Source: Streptomyces roseus | Lineage (GTDB): Bacteria; Actinomycetota; Actinomycetes; Streptomycetales; Streptomycetaceae | Length of the DNA stretch: 64,000 nt | Reading direction: 5' to 3' | Assembly: GCF_001044425.1 (NCBI RefSeq) | Contig: NZ_LFML01000020.1 | Coordinates: 1-64,000 of the forward strand | In this document: piece by piece, positions 26,240 through 35,389 of the stretch | Layout of the letters: every line of letters begins with the position of its first letter | Numbering within the stretch: the stretch's first letter is position 1 | Notes under the pieces: generated by a model | Seen by the model: only the letters and a program-made list of their open reading frames with translations | Databases searched by the model: none | What the model was told of the DNA's origin: nothing | Program-made: the position numbers and the translations under genes

Positions 26240-27817
26240 ATGGAGGTATTGCCGCTGGTGGCGCTGGTGGCCGGCAGCGCGATCGTGGCCGGGGCGGCCC
26301 GGTGGACCCGGGTGTCCGCGCCGCTGCTGCTGGTCGCCGCCGGTCTGATGGCCTCGTACGTCCCGGGCGTGCCCTCGTACGCCCTCGACCCGCACATCGT
26401 GCTGCCGCTGCTGCTCCCGCCGCTGCTGTACACGGCCGCGGTGGACAGCTCGTACCTGGACCTGCGCGCGAACATGCGGCCCGTGGCGATGCTGTCGGTC
26501 GGGTACGTGCTCTTCGCGACGGTCGCCGTCGGGTACGTGGCGTACCTGGCGGTGCCTGGGCTGACGCTGCCGGTGGCGCTGGTGCTGGGCGCGGTGATCG
26601 CGCCGCCCGACGCGGTGGCGGCGACCGCGATCGCCCGCAAGCTGGGACTCCCGAACCGGATCACGACCATCCTCCAGGGCGAGTCCCTGGTCAACGACGC
26701 CACCGCCATCACCGCGTACAAGGTGGCGCTGGCGGCGGCGGTCGGGGTGAGCGCCGGCTGGGCGGGCGGCATCGCGGAGTTCCTGCTGGCCTCGGTGGGC
26801 GGCGTGGGCGTGGGCCTGGTGCTGATGGTCCCGATCCACCACCTGCGCAAGCGGCTGCGGGAGCCGCTGCTGCAGAACACGCTGTCGCTGCTCATCCCGT
26901 TCGTCGCGTACGCGGCGGCCGAGCGCGTGCACGCCTCGGGCGTGCTCGCGGTGGTCGTGGTCGCCCTGTACCTCGGGCACCGGAACTGGCAGGTCGACTT
27001 CGCGACCCGGCTCCAGGAGGAGGCGGTGTGGCGGATGATCGCCTTCATCCTGGAGTCGGTGGTCTTCGCGCTGATCGGCCTCCAGCTGCCCGTCGTCCTG
27101 AAGGGACTCGGGGAGTACGAGGGATGGCACGCGGCCGCGTACGCGCTCATCGTGTTCGCGGCGGTGGTGGTGGCCCGCTTCGTGTGGGTGTTCCCGGCGA
27201 CGTTCCTGCCGCGGCTCTCGGAGCGGGTCCGCCGGCGGGAACCGGACACCAACTGGAAGGCGCCGGTGATCGTGGGCTGGGCCGGGATGCGGGGGGTGGT
27301 CTCGCTGGCGATCGCCTTCTCGGTGCCGATCAGCGTGCCCCACCGCAACCTGATCCTCTTCCTGACCTTCACGACGGTGATCGGCACGCTGGTGGTGCAG
27401 GGACTGACGCTGCCGCCGCTGATCCGGCTGCTGCGGCTGCCGCCGCGCGACGTACAGGCGGAGACCCTGGCCGAGGCCCAGGCCCAGAGCGAGGCCTCGC
27501 GCGCGGCGGAGGACCGGCTGGCGGAGCTGCTGGCGGAGCCGGAGAACGCGCTGGCGCCGCCACTGGCGGAACGTCTGCGCACGGTCATGGAGCGGCGGCG
27601 CAACGCGGTGTGGGAGCGGCTGGGGGAGGTCAACCCGGTCACCGGTGAATCGGCTGACGACGTCTACCGGCGCCTGGCGCGGGAGATGATCGCCTCCGAG
27701 CGGGAGGTCTTCGTGACCCTGCGCGACCAGCGCCGCATCGACGACGAGATGCTCCGGACCCTGCTGCGCAGACTGGACCTGGAGGAGGCGGCGGCGTACC
27801 GCGAGGAAGCGGCCTGA
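26240..27817 (+). CDS. Na+/H+ antiporter (CPA1 family)
   Basis: 525-aa membrane antiporter. About a dozen hydrophobic helices fill residues 1-420, with CPA1 hallmarks GAVIAPPDAVAATAIARKLG, QGESLVNDATAITAYK and GWAGMRGVVSLAIAFS. A ~100-residue hydrophilic C-terminal tail, rich in Glu, Arg and Ala, follows and is predicted helical and cytoplasmic. It exchanges Na+ (or K+) for protons across the cell membrane. ATG 26240 has GAGGGTGGA upstream. Nearness to sigH, an osmotic-stress sigma factor, is suggestive only. Confidence 0.93.
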   Translation: MEVLPLVALVAGSAIVAGAARWTRVSAPLLLVAAGLMASYVPGVPSYALDPHIVLPLLLPPLLYTAAVDSSYLDLRANMRPVAMLSVGYVLFATVAVGYVAYLAVPGLTLPVALVLGAVIAPPDAVAATAIARKLGLPNRITTILQGESLVNDATAITAYKVALAAAVGVSAGWAGGIAEFLLASVGGVGVGLVLMVPIHHLRKRLREPLLQNTLSLLIPFVAYAAAERVHASGVLAVVVVALYLGHRNWQVDFATRLQEEAVWRMIAFILESVVFALIGLQLPVVLKGLGEYEGWHAAAYALIVFAAVVVARFVWVFPATFLPRLSERVRRREPDTNWKAPVIVGWAGMRGVVSLAIAFSVPISVPHRNLILFLTFTTVIGTLVVQGLTLPPLIRLLRLPPRDVQAETLAEAQAQSEASRAAEDRLAELLAEPENALAPPLAERLRTVMERRRNAVWERLGEVNPVTGESADDVYRRLAREMIASEREVFVTLRDQRRIDDEMLRTLLRRLDLEEAAAYREEAA

Positions 27818-27911
27818 CCCCCGGGGCGGGGAGCGGGAGGGGCCGGAGGTGCGGGGGAGCGGAAGGGGCCGGCGGCCGGACGCGCGGGGCCCCGGCGCCG
27901 CACCCCGCCGC

Positions 27912-28820
27912 TCAGGGGCGGCCGGTGACGACCGCGGTCACGGCCGTGCCCGCGGGGAACGCCCCCGACTCCGTGAGCGCCGCAAGGGCCCACAGCAGCT
28001 TGGCCACGTAGACGCGCTCCACGGCGAATCCGTGCCGCTGCTCGAAATCGGCGGCGAAGGCCTCCAGCCGGGCGGGCACGCGCGCGTACCCGCCGTGGTG
28101 GAACCCCTCGGCCAGGCTCCAGTCCCCGGCCGGAGCCCCGAAGGCAGCCTCCTGGAGGGAACGTATCTCCGCGCCCAGGAACTCACCCGCCAGTACGGGG
28201 ACCCCCAGCGCCCGCTGGCCCGGGCCGAGCCCCGCCGCCAGCCCGGCCAGTGTGCCGCCCGTACCGCAGGCCACGGCGACCACGTCCGACACGCCCCGCA
28301 GTTCGCGCCCGAGCTCGGCGCACCCCTCCAGCGCGAGCGCGTTGCTCCCGCCTTCGGGGACGACGTACGAGGACCCCGCCCGGGCCTGCTCCAGCAGCCG
28401 CGCCCGCTCCTGCGGCTCGGCCTTGCGCCGGTACTGCGACCGCGTGACGAAGCACAGCCGCATCCCGTCCGCCGCGCACCGCGCGAGCGAGGCGTTGAGC
28501 GGCCGGTCGGCGAGCTCGTCGCCCCGCACGATGCCCACGGTCTCCATCCCCAGCAGCCGCCCGGCCGCCGCGGTGGCCCGCAGATGGTTCGAGTACGCCC
28601 CGCCGAAGGTCACGACGCCCGGGAAGCCGCCCTCGACGGCGGCCCGCAGATTCGGCGCCAGCTTGCGCCACTTGTTCCCGGGCAGCTCGGGGTGGACCAG
28701 GTCGTCCCGCTTCACGAGCAGCCGCACGCCGTGGCGCCCGAACCGCTCGTCCTCGACCTCCACCAGCGGCGAGGCCGGCCGGGGCCGAAGGAGGACACCG
28801 AGGTCAGGAGAACCGTTCAC
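27912..28820 (-). CDS. ACC deaminase / D-cysteine desulfhydrase family enzyme
   Basis: 302-aa PLP enzyme of the tryptophan-synthase-beta fold. The PLP Lys is K50 in LPGNKWRKL; the substrate and phosphate loops are TFGGAYSNHLRATAAAG and ACGTGGTLAGLAAGL. The family includes ACC deaminases and D-cysteine desulfhydrases, which cannot be separated here without the two diagnostic active-site residues being modelled. ATG 28820 lies inside the remains of an upstream acetyltransferase gene. Confidence 0.87.
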   Translation of the reverse strand: MNGSPDLGVLLRPRPASPLVEVEDERFGRHGVRLLVKRDDLVHPELPGNKWRKLAPNLRAAVEGGFPGVVTFGGAYSNHLRATAAAGRLLGMETVGIVRGDELADRPLNASLARCAADGMRLCFVTRSQYRRKAEPQERARLLEQARAGSSYVVPEGGSNALALEGCAELGRELRGVSDVVAVACGTGGTLAGLAAGLGPGQRALGVPVLAGEFLGAEIRSLQEAAFGAPAGDWSLAEGFHHGGYARVPARLEAFAADFEQRHGFAVERVYVAKLLWALAALTESGAFPAGTAVTAVVTGRP

Positions 28821-29122
28821 CCACCCATTGTCCGCCGCCCGCCCCGGCCGGACGGCGCAGGTGCACGTACGGGACCGTCGCGCCGTCGAGGGTGTGGCGG
28901 TCGGATTCGGCGAAGCCGTTGGACAGGGCGAAGCGGAGGCCGTCCTCGTTGGAGGCAGGCCGCACCGCCGAGGTACGCGACGTCGAGGAGGTGGCGCCCG
29001 GCCCGCTCGCGCACCTCGTCGAGAGTGAGGGCGTCCGGGGGAACGATCAGGTTGTGGACGTGGCGCCAGTCCCGGAGGGATGCTTCGCCCGCCACCCGTT
29101 CGATTCGGAGACCATCGGTCAT
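28804..29122 (-). pseudogene. GNAT acetyltransferase remnant
   Basis: The N-terminal ~53 codons from ATG 29122 (MTDGLRIERVAGEASLRDW to LLDVAYLGG) match the start of a GNAT protein. The C-terminal part ASNEDGLRFALSNGFAESD to ATVPYVHLRRP follows directly in another frame, ending at 28804. The middle of the domain, including the acetyl-CoA loop (roughly 55-60 codons in intact relatives), is missing. The deletion shifts the frame near 28955. It cannot be a working acetyltransferase and its end overlaps the next gene. Confidence 0.8.
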
Positions 29123-29187
29123 CGGGTCAGGGAAGCCGCGGACCCTCCCGGCGTCAACCCTCCCGTGTGCGGCGCTCGCCGCCCCTG

Positions 29188-29778
29188 CTAGGGAAGGCGC
29201 CGGCCTACGCGGGTGCGGAAGGCGTCCATCGTGAAGCCCTTCGGGTCGATCTTGCCGGGCTGCCATTCCAGGTGGCCGATCACCGAGCGCTCGGACCAGC
29301 CGTGAACCCGGCACAGGGCCGCCGCCGCGCGGGCCATGGCGTCCAGTTGGACCTCCGGCCAGGGGTCGTGGCCGTCGCCGAGGTTCTCGCACTCGAAGCC
29401 GTAGAAGTGGCGGTTGCCGTCGGTGTTCGCGTGGCGGTCCGGCGGGAGCCGCTCCTCCGCGATCACCGCCGCCAGGACGTCGGAGTCGCCCGCCCCGGCG
29501 TGGTTGGCGCGGCCGTAGCCGACCAGGTGGACCCGGCCGTCCTTGGTGATCACGCCGTGGCAGAGCGGCCCGGGGAGGGCCGCGTCCCCGTCGCGGCACA
29601 GCTCCACGGTGAACTTCGTGCCGTGCGTGACGGTGTGGTGGATCATCACCCCGTTCACGGGGCCCCACGGGCCCTTGTGGTTGCGGTTGTGGGTGCGCCA
29701 GGCGCCGACCTCGACGACCGTCAGACCCTCGTTCCGCAGTGCGCCGATGAACCGGTCCGCGGACATGGGTGCGGACAT
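29188..29778 (-). CDS. N-acetylmuramoyl-L-alanine amidase (Amidase_2)
   Basis: 196-aa zinc amidase that would cleave the muramoyl-peptide bond of peptidoglycan. Zinc and catalytic residues are visible in GVMIHHTVTHG, the central FYGFECENLGDGHDPWPE, and VIGHLEWQPGKIDPKG. No signal peptide is present, unlike exported amidases; it resembles phage-type or spore-associated cytoplasmic amidases. ATG 29778 follows a strong GGAGG site; the open frame to 29823 is not used. Confidence 0.88.
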   Translation of the reverse strand: MSAPMSADRFIGALRNEGLTVVEVGAWRTHNRNHKGPWGPVNGVMIHHTVTHGTKFTVELCRDGDAALPGPLCHGVITKDGRVHLVGYGRANHAGAGDSDVLAAVIAEERLPPDRHANTDGNRHFYGFECENLGDGHDPWPEVQLDAMARAAAALCRVHGWSERSVIGHLEWQPGKIDPKGFTMDAFRTRVGRRLP

Positions 29779-29930
29779 GGCCGCCTCCTCTCCGGGTGCA
29801 CGATGGCCACCTTGTGTGACCATCTCGTTGCTCTCCGGTGTAGTGGAGGCGGTCCCTCCGGGCTAGTGCATTCGTACGGTGAGCGAGCCGATCCGGACAC
29901 TCTTCCCGACCGGCCCACCCGTCACGGGAG

Positions 29931-31154
29931 TTACGCGGGGGCCGGGCCGGAGGCCTCGGCCGAGGCCAGCCACAGGTCCGGGCCGAACACCTCGTAGTGG
30001 ATGTCCGCGGCCGACACGCCCCGGGCGAGCAGCTGCGCGCGCACGGACCGCATGAAGGGGAGGGGCCCGCAGAGGTACGCCGCTGTGCCCGGGGCCACCG
30101 TCACGTCCGCCAGGTCCAGGCGGCCCTCGCCGTCGCCCGGCTCGGCGCCGGCCTCGTACCAGAAGCGGACCGAGGCGTCGGCGAGCTTGTGGGCCAGGGC
30201 CCGGTGGTCGGCCCGCAGCGCGTGGTCGGCGGGGGAGCGGTCGGCGTGCAGAACGGTCACGGGGGCGGTGTGGCCGGTGTCGGCGAGGTGCTCCAGCATC
30301 GACAGCATCGGGGTGCAGCCGATTCCGGCCGAGGCGAGCAGGACCGGTGCGGCGGAGTCCCGCAGGACGAGGTCGCCGTAGGGGGCGGAGACCCGCAGGG
30401 TGTCGCCGGTCGCGATCCGGGCGTGCAGGTGGTTCGAGACCTCGCCGTCGGGGCCGCCGCCCGGGCCCTCGCCGCGGACCCGCTTGACGGTGATCGACCG
30501 GGCCGGGGAGCCGGGCGCGCTGGAGAGGCTGTACTGGCGTATCTGCCGGGCCCCGTCGGCCAGTTCCACCTGGACCGAGACGTACTGGCCGGGCTTGAAC
30601 GAGGGGGCAGTGGCGCCGTCGGCCGGGACCAGGTGGAAGGTGGTGCAGTCCGCGGTCTCCTCGACGCGGGCGGCGACCGTCCAGGTGCGCCAGACGTCGC
30701 CGGCCAGGACCTGCCGCCCGGCGTAGAGCCGCTCCTCGAGGGCGATCAGGGAGTTGGCCATCAGCCAGTACACCTCGCCCCAGGCCTCGGCCACCTCCGG
30801 GGTGACGGCCTCGCCGAGGATCTCGGCGATCGCCGCGAAGAGGTACCGGTGGACCACGGGGTACTGCTCGCGCGTGACGCCGAGCGAGGCGTGCTTGTGC
30901 GCGATGCGCTCCAGCATCACGTCCGGGCGGGTGTCCGGGTGGGCGACGAGGTGGGTCGCGAAGGCGGCGATGGAGCCGGCGAGGGCCTGCTTCTGGAGGC
31001 CGGCGTTCTGGTTGCCGCGGTTGAACAGGTCCCGGAGCAGCTCCGGGTGGGCCGCGAACAGCTTCGTGTAGAAGAGGTCCGCGATGTCGCCGATGGCCGC
31101 GCCGACGGCGGGCAGGGTGGCGCGTACGGTCTCGGTCGACTTCTCGGACAGCAT
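29931..31154 (-). CDS. hmp: Flavohaemoglobin (nitric oxide dioxygenase)
   Basis: 407 aa, full-length three-domain Hmp. The globin domain (1-~140) has the proximal His in ERIAHKHASLGV. The FAD domain contains RQYSLSSAPGSPARSITVKR, and the NAD(P)H domain has LLASAGIGCTPMLSML and AYLCGPLPFMRSV. It oxidises NO to nitrate using O2 and NADH in the cytoplasm. GAGGAG ribosome site before ATG 31154. An NsrR-type operator lies 28 bp upstream of the start and nsrR is the next gene upstream on the same strand. Confidence 0.95.
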   Translation of the reverse strand: MLSEKSTETVRATLPAVGAAIGDIADLFYTKLFAAHPELLRDLFNRGNQNAGLQKQALAGSIAAFATHLVAHPDTRPDVMLERIAHKHASLGVTREQYPVVHRYLFAAIAEILGEAVTPEVAEAWGEVYWLMANSLIALEERLYAGRQVLAGDVWRTWTVAARVEETADCTTFHLVPADGATAPSFKPGQYVSVQVELADGARQIRQYSLSSAPGSPARSITVKRVRGEGPGGGPDGEVSNHLHARIATGDTLRVSAPYGDLVLRDSAAPVLLASAGIGCTPMLSMLEHLADTGHTAPVTVLHADRSPADHALRADHRALAHKLADASVRFWYEAGAEPGDGEGRLDLADVTVAPGTAAYLCGPLPFMRSVRAQLLARGVSAADIHYEVFGPDLWLASAEASGPAPA

Positions 31155-31181
31155 GGGGGCTCCTCTTCGCGCACATCGGCT

Positions 31182-31204
31182 AATAGGTATCTGGGATGCT
31201 TATT
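31182..31204. promoter_or_regulatory. NsrR operator before hmp
   Basis: AATAGGTATCT, one spacer base G, then GGATGCTTATT: two 11-bp arms in inverted orientation matching at 8 of 11 pairs. An 11-bp inverted repeat with 1-bp spacing is the known architecture of the Streptomyces NsrR site. It ends 28 bp before the hmp start. Confidence 0.8.
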
Positions 31205-31329
31205 TTTGGACGCGGGTGCGCCCGGGTACACCCGTTCGGGCCGTTGATGTCAGGTGGTGGGAACCGGCCAACGGGCCCACCGGGCAACCAGCAGGGCGGC
31301 CCGCTCGCCGGGGCGGCCGGCCCCGGCGG

Positions 31330-31785
31330 TCAGGGGCCCGCCGTCCGCCCCGGCGGTCCGCCCGAGATGCCCAGCAGCAGCGGGCCGGTCGGCGCCGCGA
31401 CGAGGTCGTCCACCGTCAGCGGGTCCAGCGCGGCGAAGAACGCCTCCTGGGCCCGGCGCAGCGCGCCCCGCAGGACGCAGGCCCCGCGCAGCGGGCAGGG
31501 GGTGGCGCCCTCGCAGTCCACCACGTCGCCCGCACCCTCCAGTTCGCGGACCACCCCGCCCACCGGGGCGGCCCGCCCGGCGGCGGTCAGGGCCAGGCCG
31601 CCGCCGCGGCCGCGCCGCGCCTCGACCAGGCCGAGGTGCTGGAGCCGGGCGACCACCTTCGCCGTGTGCGTGTACGGGACCTCCATGGCCGCCGCCACGT
31701 CGCGCGTGGTCGGGAGGTCCGCGTCCGCGACGGCCAGGCGCATCAGCACGCGCAGCGCCAGGTCGGTGAATCGGGTCAGCCGCAT
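31330..31785 (-). CDS. nsrR: NsrR, NO-sensing Rrf2-family repressor
   Basis: 151-aa Rrf2 protein. The winged helix is TTRDVAAAMEVPYTHTAKVVARLQHLG split near residue 35, and the cluster ligands are Cys91, Cys97 and Cys103 (CEGATPCPLRGAC). Asp8 (RFTDLA) is present; in S. coelicolor NsrR it is the fourth ligand of the 4Fe-4S cluster. The C-terminus is Gly/Pro-rich. NO destroys or modifies the cluster and releases hmp. ATG 31785 lies 6 nt after the -10 box TAGGGT, so the mRNA should be leaderless. Confidence 0.93.
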   Translation of the reverse strand: MRLTRFTDLALRVLMRLAVADADLPTTRDVAAAMEVPYTHTAKVVARLQHLGLVEARRGRGGGLALTAAGRAAPVGGVVRELEGAGDVVDCEGATPCPLRGACVLRGALRRAQEAFFAALDPLTVDDLVAAPTGPLLLGISGGPPGRTAGP

Positions 31786-31791
31786 GCGCCC

Positions 31792-31822
31792 ACCCTAGAA
31801 AACTTGCAAATGCCGTGCAAAT
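31792..31822 (-). promoter_or_regulatory. nsrR promoter with repeated TGCAAAT
   Basis: On the minus strand: -35 TTGCAC (31815-31820), 17-nt spacer, -10 TAGGGT (31792-31797). On the plus strand TTGCAAAT (31804-31811) and GTGCAAAT (31815-31822) form an 11-bp-period direct repeat across the promoter, a possible autoregulatory site. Confidence 0.65.
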
Positions 31823-32017
31823 TAAGGGCCTTCGGCCGCCCCCGAGCGCGAGGTGGCCGGAATCCGTGGGATGGAAGCGGCCCGTGGGCGCGAGGTGACC
31901 CCAAAGGGTGCCCACACCCGGACGGAGTAGTCCCACCCTTTTGTGTAATGGTCCCACCACGTTCCGCACTGGAAGGCTGCATCCCGCAGATCCACGGAGT
32001 GATCGAAAGGGATACAC

Positions 32018-33424
32018 ATGTCGGTCCAGGCAGGTTCCGAATCCGAGGTCCAGGCACCGCAGAGGAGTCTTGCGACCGCGGCCGCGCGGAACTTGGCAAC
32101 CACGACCAAGTCCGCTCCGCAGATGCAGGAGATCACCTCCCGGTGGCTCCTGAAGATGCTCCCGTGGGTGTCCGTGCAGGGCGGCACCTACCGGGTCAAC
32201 CGGCGGCTGAGCTACTCGGTCGGCGACGGACGCGTGGAGTTCATCAAGACCGGGACCCAGGTCCAGGTCATCCCGGCCGAGCTCGGCGAACTCCCGCTGC
32301 TGCGCACCTACGAGGACCTGGACGTGCTCACCGAGCTCGCCCAGCGGTGCCGGCAGGTCGACTTCGAGGCCGGCCAGGAGCTGACCTCCTTCGGCAGCAC
32401 CTCCGACACCGTGTTCCTGCTGGCGCACGGCCGCGTCGAGCAGATCGGCCCCGGCCCCTACGGCGACGACGCCGTCCTGCGGACCGTCGCCGACGGCGCC
32501 TACTTCGGCGAGGACTCCCTCGTCGACGAGGAGGCGATCTGGGAGTACACCGCCCGCGCCGTCACCTCCGGCACCGCGCTCGTCCTGTCCCGCCAGGACT
32601 TCCAGCTGCTCGCCGACCGCGTCGACTCGCTGCGCGCGCACGTGGAGGCCCAGCGCGCCCTGCCCGCCCAGCGCTCCAACCAGTACGGCGAGGCCGCGAT
32701 CGACCTCTCCGCCGGCCACCACGGCGAGGCCGTCCTGCCCGGCACCTTCGTGGACTACGAGGCCAGGCCGCGCGAGTACGAGCTCTCCATTGCACAAACG
32801 GTCCTGCGGGTGCACACGCGCGTCGCCGACCTCTACAACCAGCCGATGAACCAGACCGAGCAGCAGTTGCGGCTCACGGTCGAGGCGCTGCGCGAGCGCC
32901 AGGAGCACGAGATGCTCAACAACCCGGAGTTCGGCCTGCTCCACAACGCCGACTACGACCAGCGCATCCAGCCGCACGACGGCGGGCCCAGCCCCGACGA
33001 CATGGACCAGCTGCTCAGCATGCGGCGCGGCTCCGACCTGTTCCTCGCCCACCCCAAGGCCATCGCCGCCTTCGGCCGCGAGTGCAACAAGCGGGGCCTG
33101 GTCCCGGAGACGGTCGACGTCGCCGGCACCCGGATGACGACCTGGCGGGGCGTGCCGATCTTCCCGTGCAACAAGATCCCGATCAGCGACGCCCGGACCA
33201 CGTCCATCCTCTGCATGCGCACCGGCGAGGACGAGTCCGGGGTCATCGGCCTCCACCAGCCCGGCATCCCGGACGAGATCGAGCCGAGCATGTCGGTGCG
33301 CTTCATGGGGATCAGCGAGCAGGCGATCATCTCGTACCTGGTCACCGCGTACTTCTCGGCGGCGGTCCTGGTGCCGGACGCGCTCGGCATCCTGGAGAAC
33401 GTCGAGATCGCCCGCTGGCGCTGA
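32018..33424 (+). CDS. Family 2B-type encapsulin shell protein with cNMP-binding domain
   Basis: 468 aa. A disordered Ser/Ala-rich N-arm (1-~38) is followed by HK97-fold start [21 protein letters not shown]. Next is an inserted cyclic-nucleotide-binding-like domain (~95-205; [12 protein letters not shown] marks its phosphate cassette). The rest of the HK97 fold runs to the C-terminus, with [30 protein letters not shown] and [22 protein letters not shown]. No helix-turn-helix is present, so it is not a Crp-type regulator. Family 2B shells (relatives of EshA) self-assemble and hold terpene or prenyl enzymes. The next gene, a polyprenyl synthase 47 bp away, is the expected cargo. Ribosome site GAAAGGG. 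Confidence 0.88.
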   Translation: MSVQAGSESEVQAPQRSLATAAARNLATTTKSAPQMQEITSRWLLKMLPWVSVQGGTYRVNRRLSYSVGDGRVEFIKTGTQVQVIPAELGELPLLRTYEDLDVLTELAQRCRQVDFEAGQELTSFGSTSDTVFLLAHGRVEQIGPGPYGDDAVLRTVADGAYFGEDSLVDEEAIWEYTARAVTSGTALVLSRQDFQLLADRVDSLRAHVEAQRALPAQRSNQYGEAAIDLSAGHHGEAVLPGTFVDYEARPREYELSIAQTVLRVHTRVADLYNQPMNQTEQQLRLTVEALRERQEHEMLNNPEFGLLHNADYDQRIQPHDGGPSPDDMDQLLSMRRGSDLFLAHPKAIAAFGRECNKRGLVPETVDVAGTRMTTWRGVPIFPCNKIPISDARTTSILCMRTGEDESGVIGLHQPGIPDEIEPSMSVRFMGISEQAIISYLVTAYFSAAVLVPDALGILENVEIARWR

Positions 33425-33471
33425 GGGCCGGCCGAGCGGGACCACCGGGGATCGGGGATCGGGGAGACGCC

Positions 33472-34527
33472 ATGGGCACCACTGAGGCGATCACGACCGG
33501 CGAGGGGCACGAGGCCGCGGCGCTGCTGGAGCGGACGAGGGAAACGGTCTACCCGGAGCTGCGCCGCACCGTCGAGAGCCTGCCGGGCTCGATGCGGCGC
33601 GTGGCGATGTACCACTTCGGCTGGGAGCGGGCGGACGGCACCCCGGCCGCGGGCAACGCGGGCAAGGCCATCCGGCCCGCCCTCGTGCTCGCCGCGGCCC
33701 GGGCCCTGCGGGGCGACCGGGACGAGAAGGAGGCCGAGGGCGTCGTACGGGCCGCGACGGCCGTGGAGCTGGCGCACAACTTCACGCTGCTGCACGACGA
33801 CGTCATCGACAAGGACGCCGAGCGCCGGGGCAGACCCACCGCCTGGACCGTGTTCGGGATACCGGACGCGATCATCACCGGCGACGCGATGATGGCGCTC
33901 GCGACCCGGCTGCTGGCGCAGGATCCGCACCCCGCCTCGGCGGCGGCCTCGGCGCGGCTCTCGGCCTGCGTCATCGAGCTGTGCGCCGGCCAGCAGGCGG
34001 ACTGCGCGTTCGAGCACCGCCCGCACGTCTCCCTCGACGAGTGCCTGACGATGGCGACGGCCAAGACCGGCGCCCTGCTGGGCTGCGCCTGCGCGCTCGG
34101 CGCGCTCTACGCGGGCGCCGGACCGGACGAGGTCGACGCGATGGACGCGTTCGGGCGGGAGGCCGGGCTGGCCTTCCAGCTGATCGACGACCTGATCGGC
34201 ATCTGGGGGGATCCCGTGCACACCGGCAAGCCCGCCGGGGCCGATCTGATCGCCCGCAAGAAGTCCCTCCCGGTCGTGGCCGCCCTCACCTCGGGCACCG
34301 CGGCCGGCGAGCAGCTGGCGGCCCTGTACGCCGGCCCCATGACCGGGGACGACGTGCGCGAGGCGGCCGAGGCGGTGGACCGGGCCGGCGGGCGCGACTG
34401 GGCGCAGGCCCATGCCGCGGACCGGATGGGCCGGGCGGTGCAGCTGCTGTCCCGGGCCGTGCCGGACCTGGGGGCGGCGGGCGGGCTGCTGGCGCTGGCG
34501 GAGTTCGTGACGCGGCGTACGAAGTGA
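33472..34527 (+). CDS. Polyprenyl diphosphate synthase (probable encapsulin cargo)
   Basis: 351-aa trans-prenyltransferase. The first Asp-rich motif is DDVID in FTLLHDDVIDKDAERRG. The second is DDLIGIWGD followed by KPAGADLIARKKS, the actinobacterial form with Gly in place of the last Asp. An aromatic Phe sits five residues before the first motif, a position that in related enzymes limits chain length, so a short product (C10-C20) is likely but unproven. The tail before the fold is only ~20 residues, shorter than the disordered cargo-loading extensions described for some encapsulin cargos. Operon with the shell gene, closed by a strong terminator. Confidence 0.9.
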   Translation: MGTTEAITTGEGHEAAALLERTRETVYPELRRTVESLPGSMRRVAMYHFGWERADGTPAAGNAGKAIRPALVLAAARALRGDRDEKEAEGVVRAATAVELAHNFTLLHDDVIDKDAERRGRPTAWTVFGIPDAIITGDAMMALATRLLAQDPHPASAAASARLSACVIELCAGQQADCAFEHRPHVSLDECLTMATAKTGALLGCACALGALYAGAGPDEVDAMDAFGREAGLAFQLIDDLIGIWGDPVHTGKPAGADLIARKKSLPVVAALTSGTAAGEQLAALYAGPMTGDDVREAAEAVDRAGGRDWAQAHAADRMGRAVQLLSRAVPDLGAAGGLLALAEFVTRRTK

Positions 34528-34557
34528 GGGCGTGGCGGGGGCCGCCGCGCTGCGCGC

Positions 34558-34597
34558 AAGCCCTGTTCCGGCACCTCATGGTGCCGGAACAGGGCTT
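34558..34597 (+). terminator. Terminator of the encapsulin operon
   Basis: Perfect 18-bp stem AAGCCCTGTTCCGGCACC (34558-34575) with GGTGCCGGAACAGGGCTT (34580-34597), loop TCAT, starting 30 nt after the prenyl synthase stop. Confidence 0.88.
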
Positions 34598-34663
34598 TCC
34601 GCCGCTCTGGAGCAACTCTAGGATCGCTCGCGGTGGTTGAGACGTGAGCGAAGGGTGTGACCA

Positions 34664-35275
34664 GTGGCGCTGGAGATACGTCGGGCCGAGCAGTCGGACC
34701 GGGACGCGGTGGCCCGCCTCCTCGACGAGGCCTTCCGCACCGACCCCGTGAGCAGCTGGGTCTTCCCGGACCCGGAGCACCGGGCGGCGGTCCACGCCAA
34801 GTTCCTGGGCGTCTTCGTGGACGTGGCCCTGGAGGAGGGCCGGATCGACTACGCGGTGGACGGCTCGGCGGCCGCCCTGTGGCTGCGCGTCCCGGCCGGG
34901 GATCCGGAGGGGGAGGCCGCCGAGGACGACGTGCCGGCGCGGATGCGGGCGGCCGCCGACCCCGGCAACGAGCGGTGCGAGCTCGTCGGCCGGCTGACCG
35001 GCGAGGTCCACCCGACCGCCGAGGAGCACGAGTACCTGCTGATGATCGCGGTCGCCCCGGACCGCCAGGGCGAGGGCCTCGGGACGGAGCTGATGCGGCC
35101 GGTGCTGGAGCGCTGCGACCGCGAGGGAGTGCCGGCCTACCTGGAGGCGAGCAGCGAGCGCAGCAGGGAGCTGTACGAGCGGCTCGGCTGGGTGTTCACG
35201 GGCGAGGCGGTGCGGCTGCCGCAGGGTCCGCTGATGTGGCCCATGTGGCGCAAGCCGCAGGGGACGGCCGCGTAA
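34664..35275 (+). CDS. GNAT family N-acetyltransferase
   Basis: 203-aa acetyltransferase. The N-terminal strand is ALEIRRAEQSDRDAVARLLDEAF; the acetyl-CoA loop is LLMIAVAPDRQGEGLGTELMRPVLERC, followed by YLEASSERSRELYERLGWVFTGE. GTG 34664 with GAAGGG upstream. Substrate unknown. Confidence 0.88.
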   Translation: MALEIRRAEQSDRDAVARLLDEAFRTDPVSSWVFPDPEHRAAVHAKFLGVFVDVALEEGRIDYAVDGSAAALWLRVPAGDPEGEAAEDDVPARMRAAADPGNERCELVGRLTGEVHPTAEEHEYLLMIAVAPDRQGEGLGTELMRPVLERCDREGVPAYLEASSERSRELYERLGWVFTGEAVRLPQGPLMWPMWRKPQGTAA

Positions 35276-35389
35276 GGACCGCGGACGCGAGTGCCCCCGC
35301 GAGCGCGTACGCACCGCACGGCCCCGGTCGCGGTACGTCGCCGGGCGCCGGGCACCGCCGGACGCGCGGAACCGGCCTACCGTGGAGGT

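Noticed and set aside
32018..33424. Crp/Fnr-type transcription factor because of the cyclic-nucleotide domain
   Set aside because: No helix-turn-helix follows; the remainder is HK97-type shell protein and the neighbour is a prenyl synthase.
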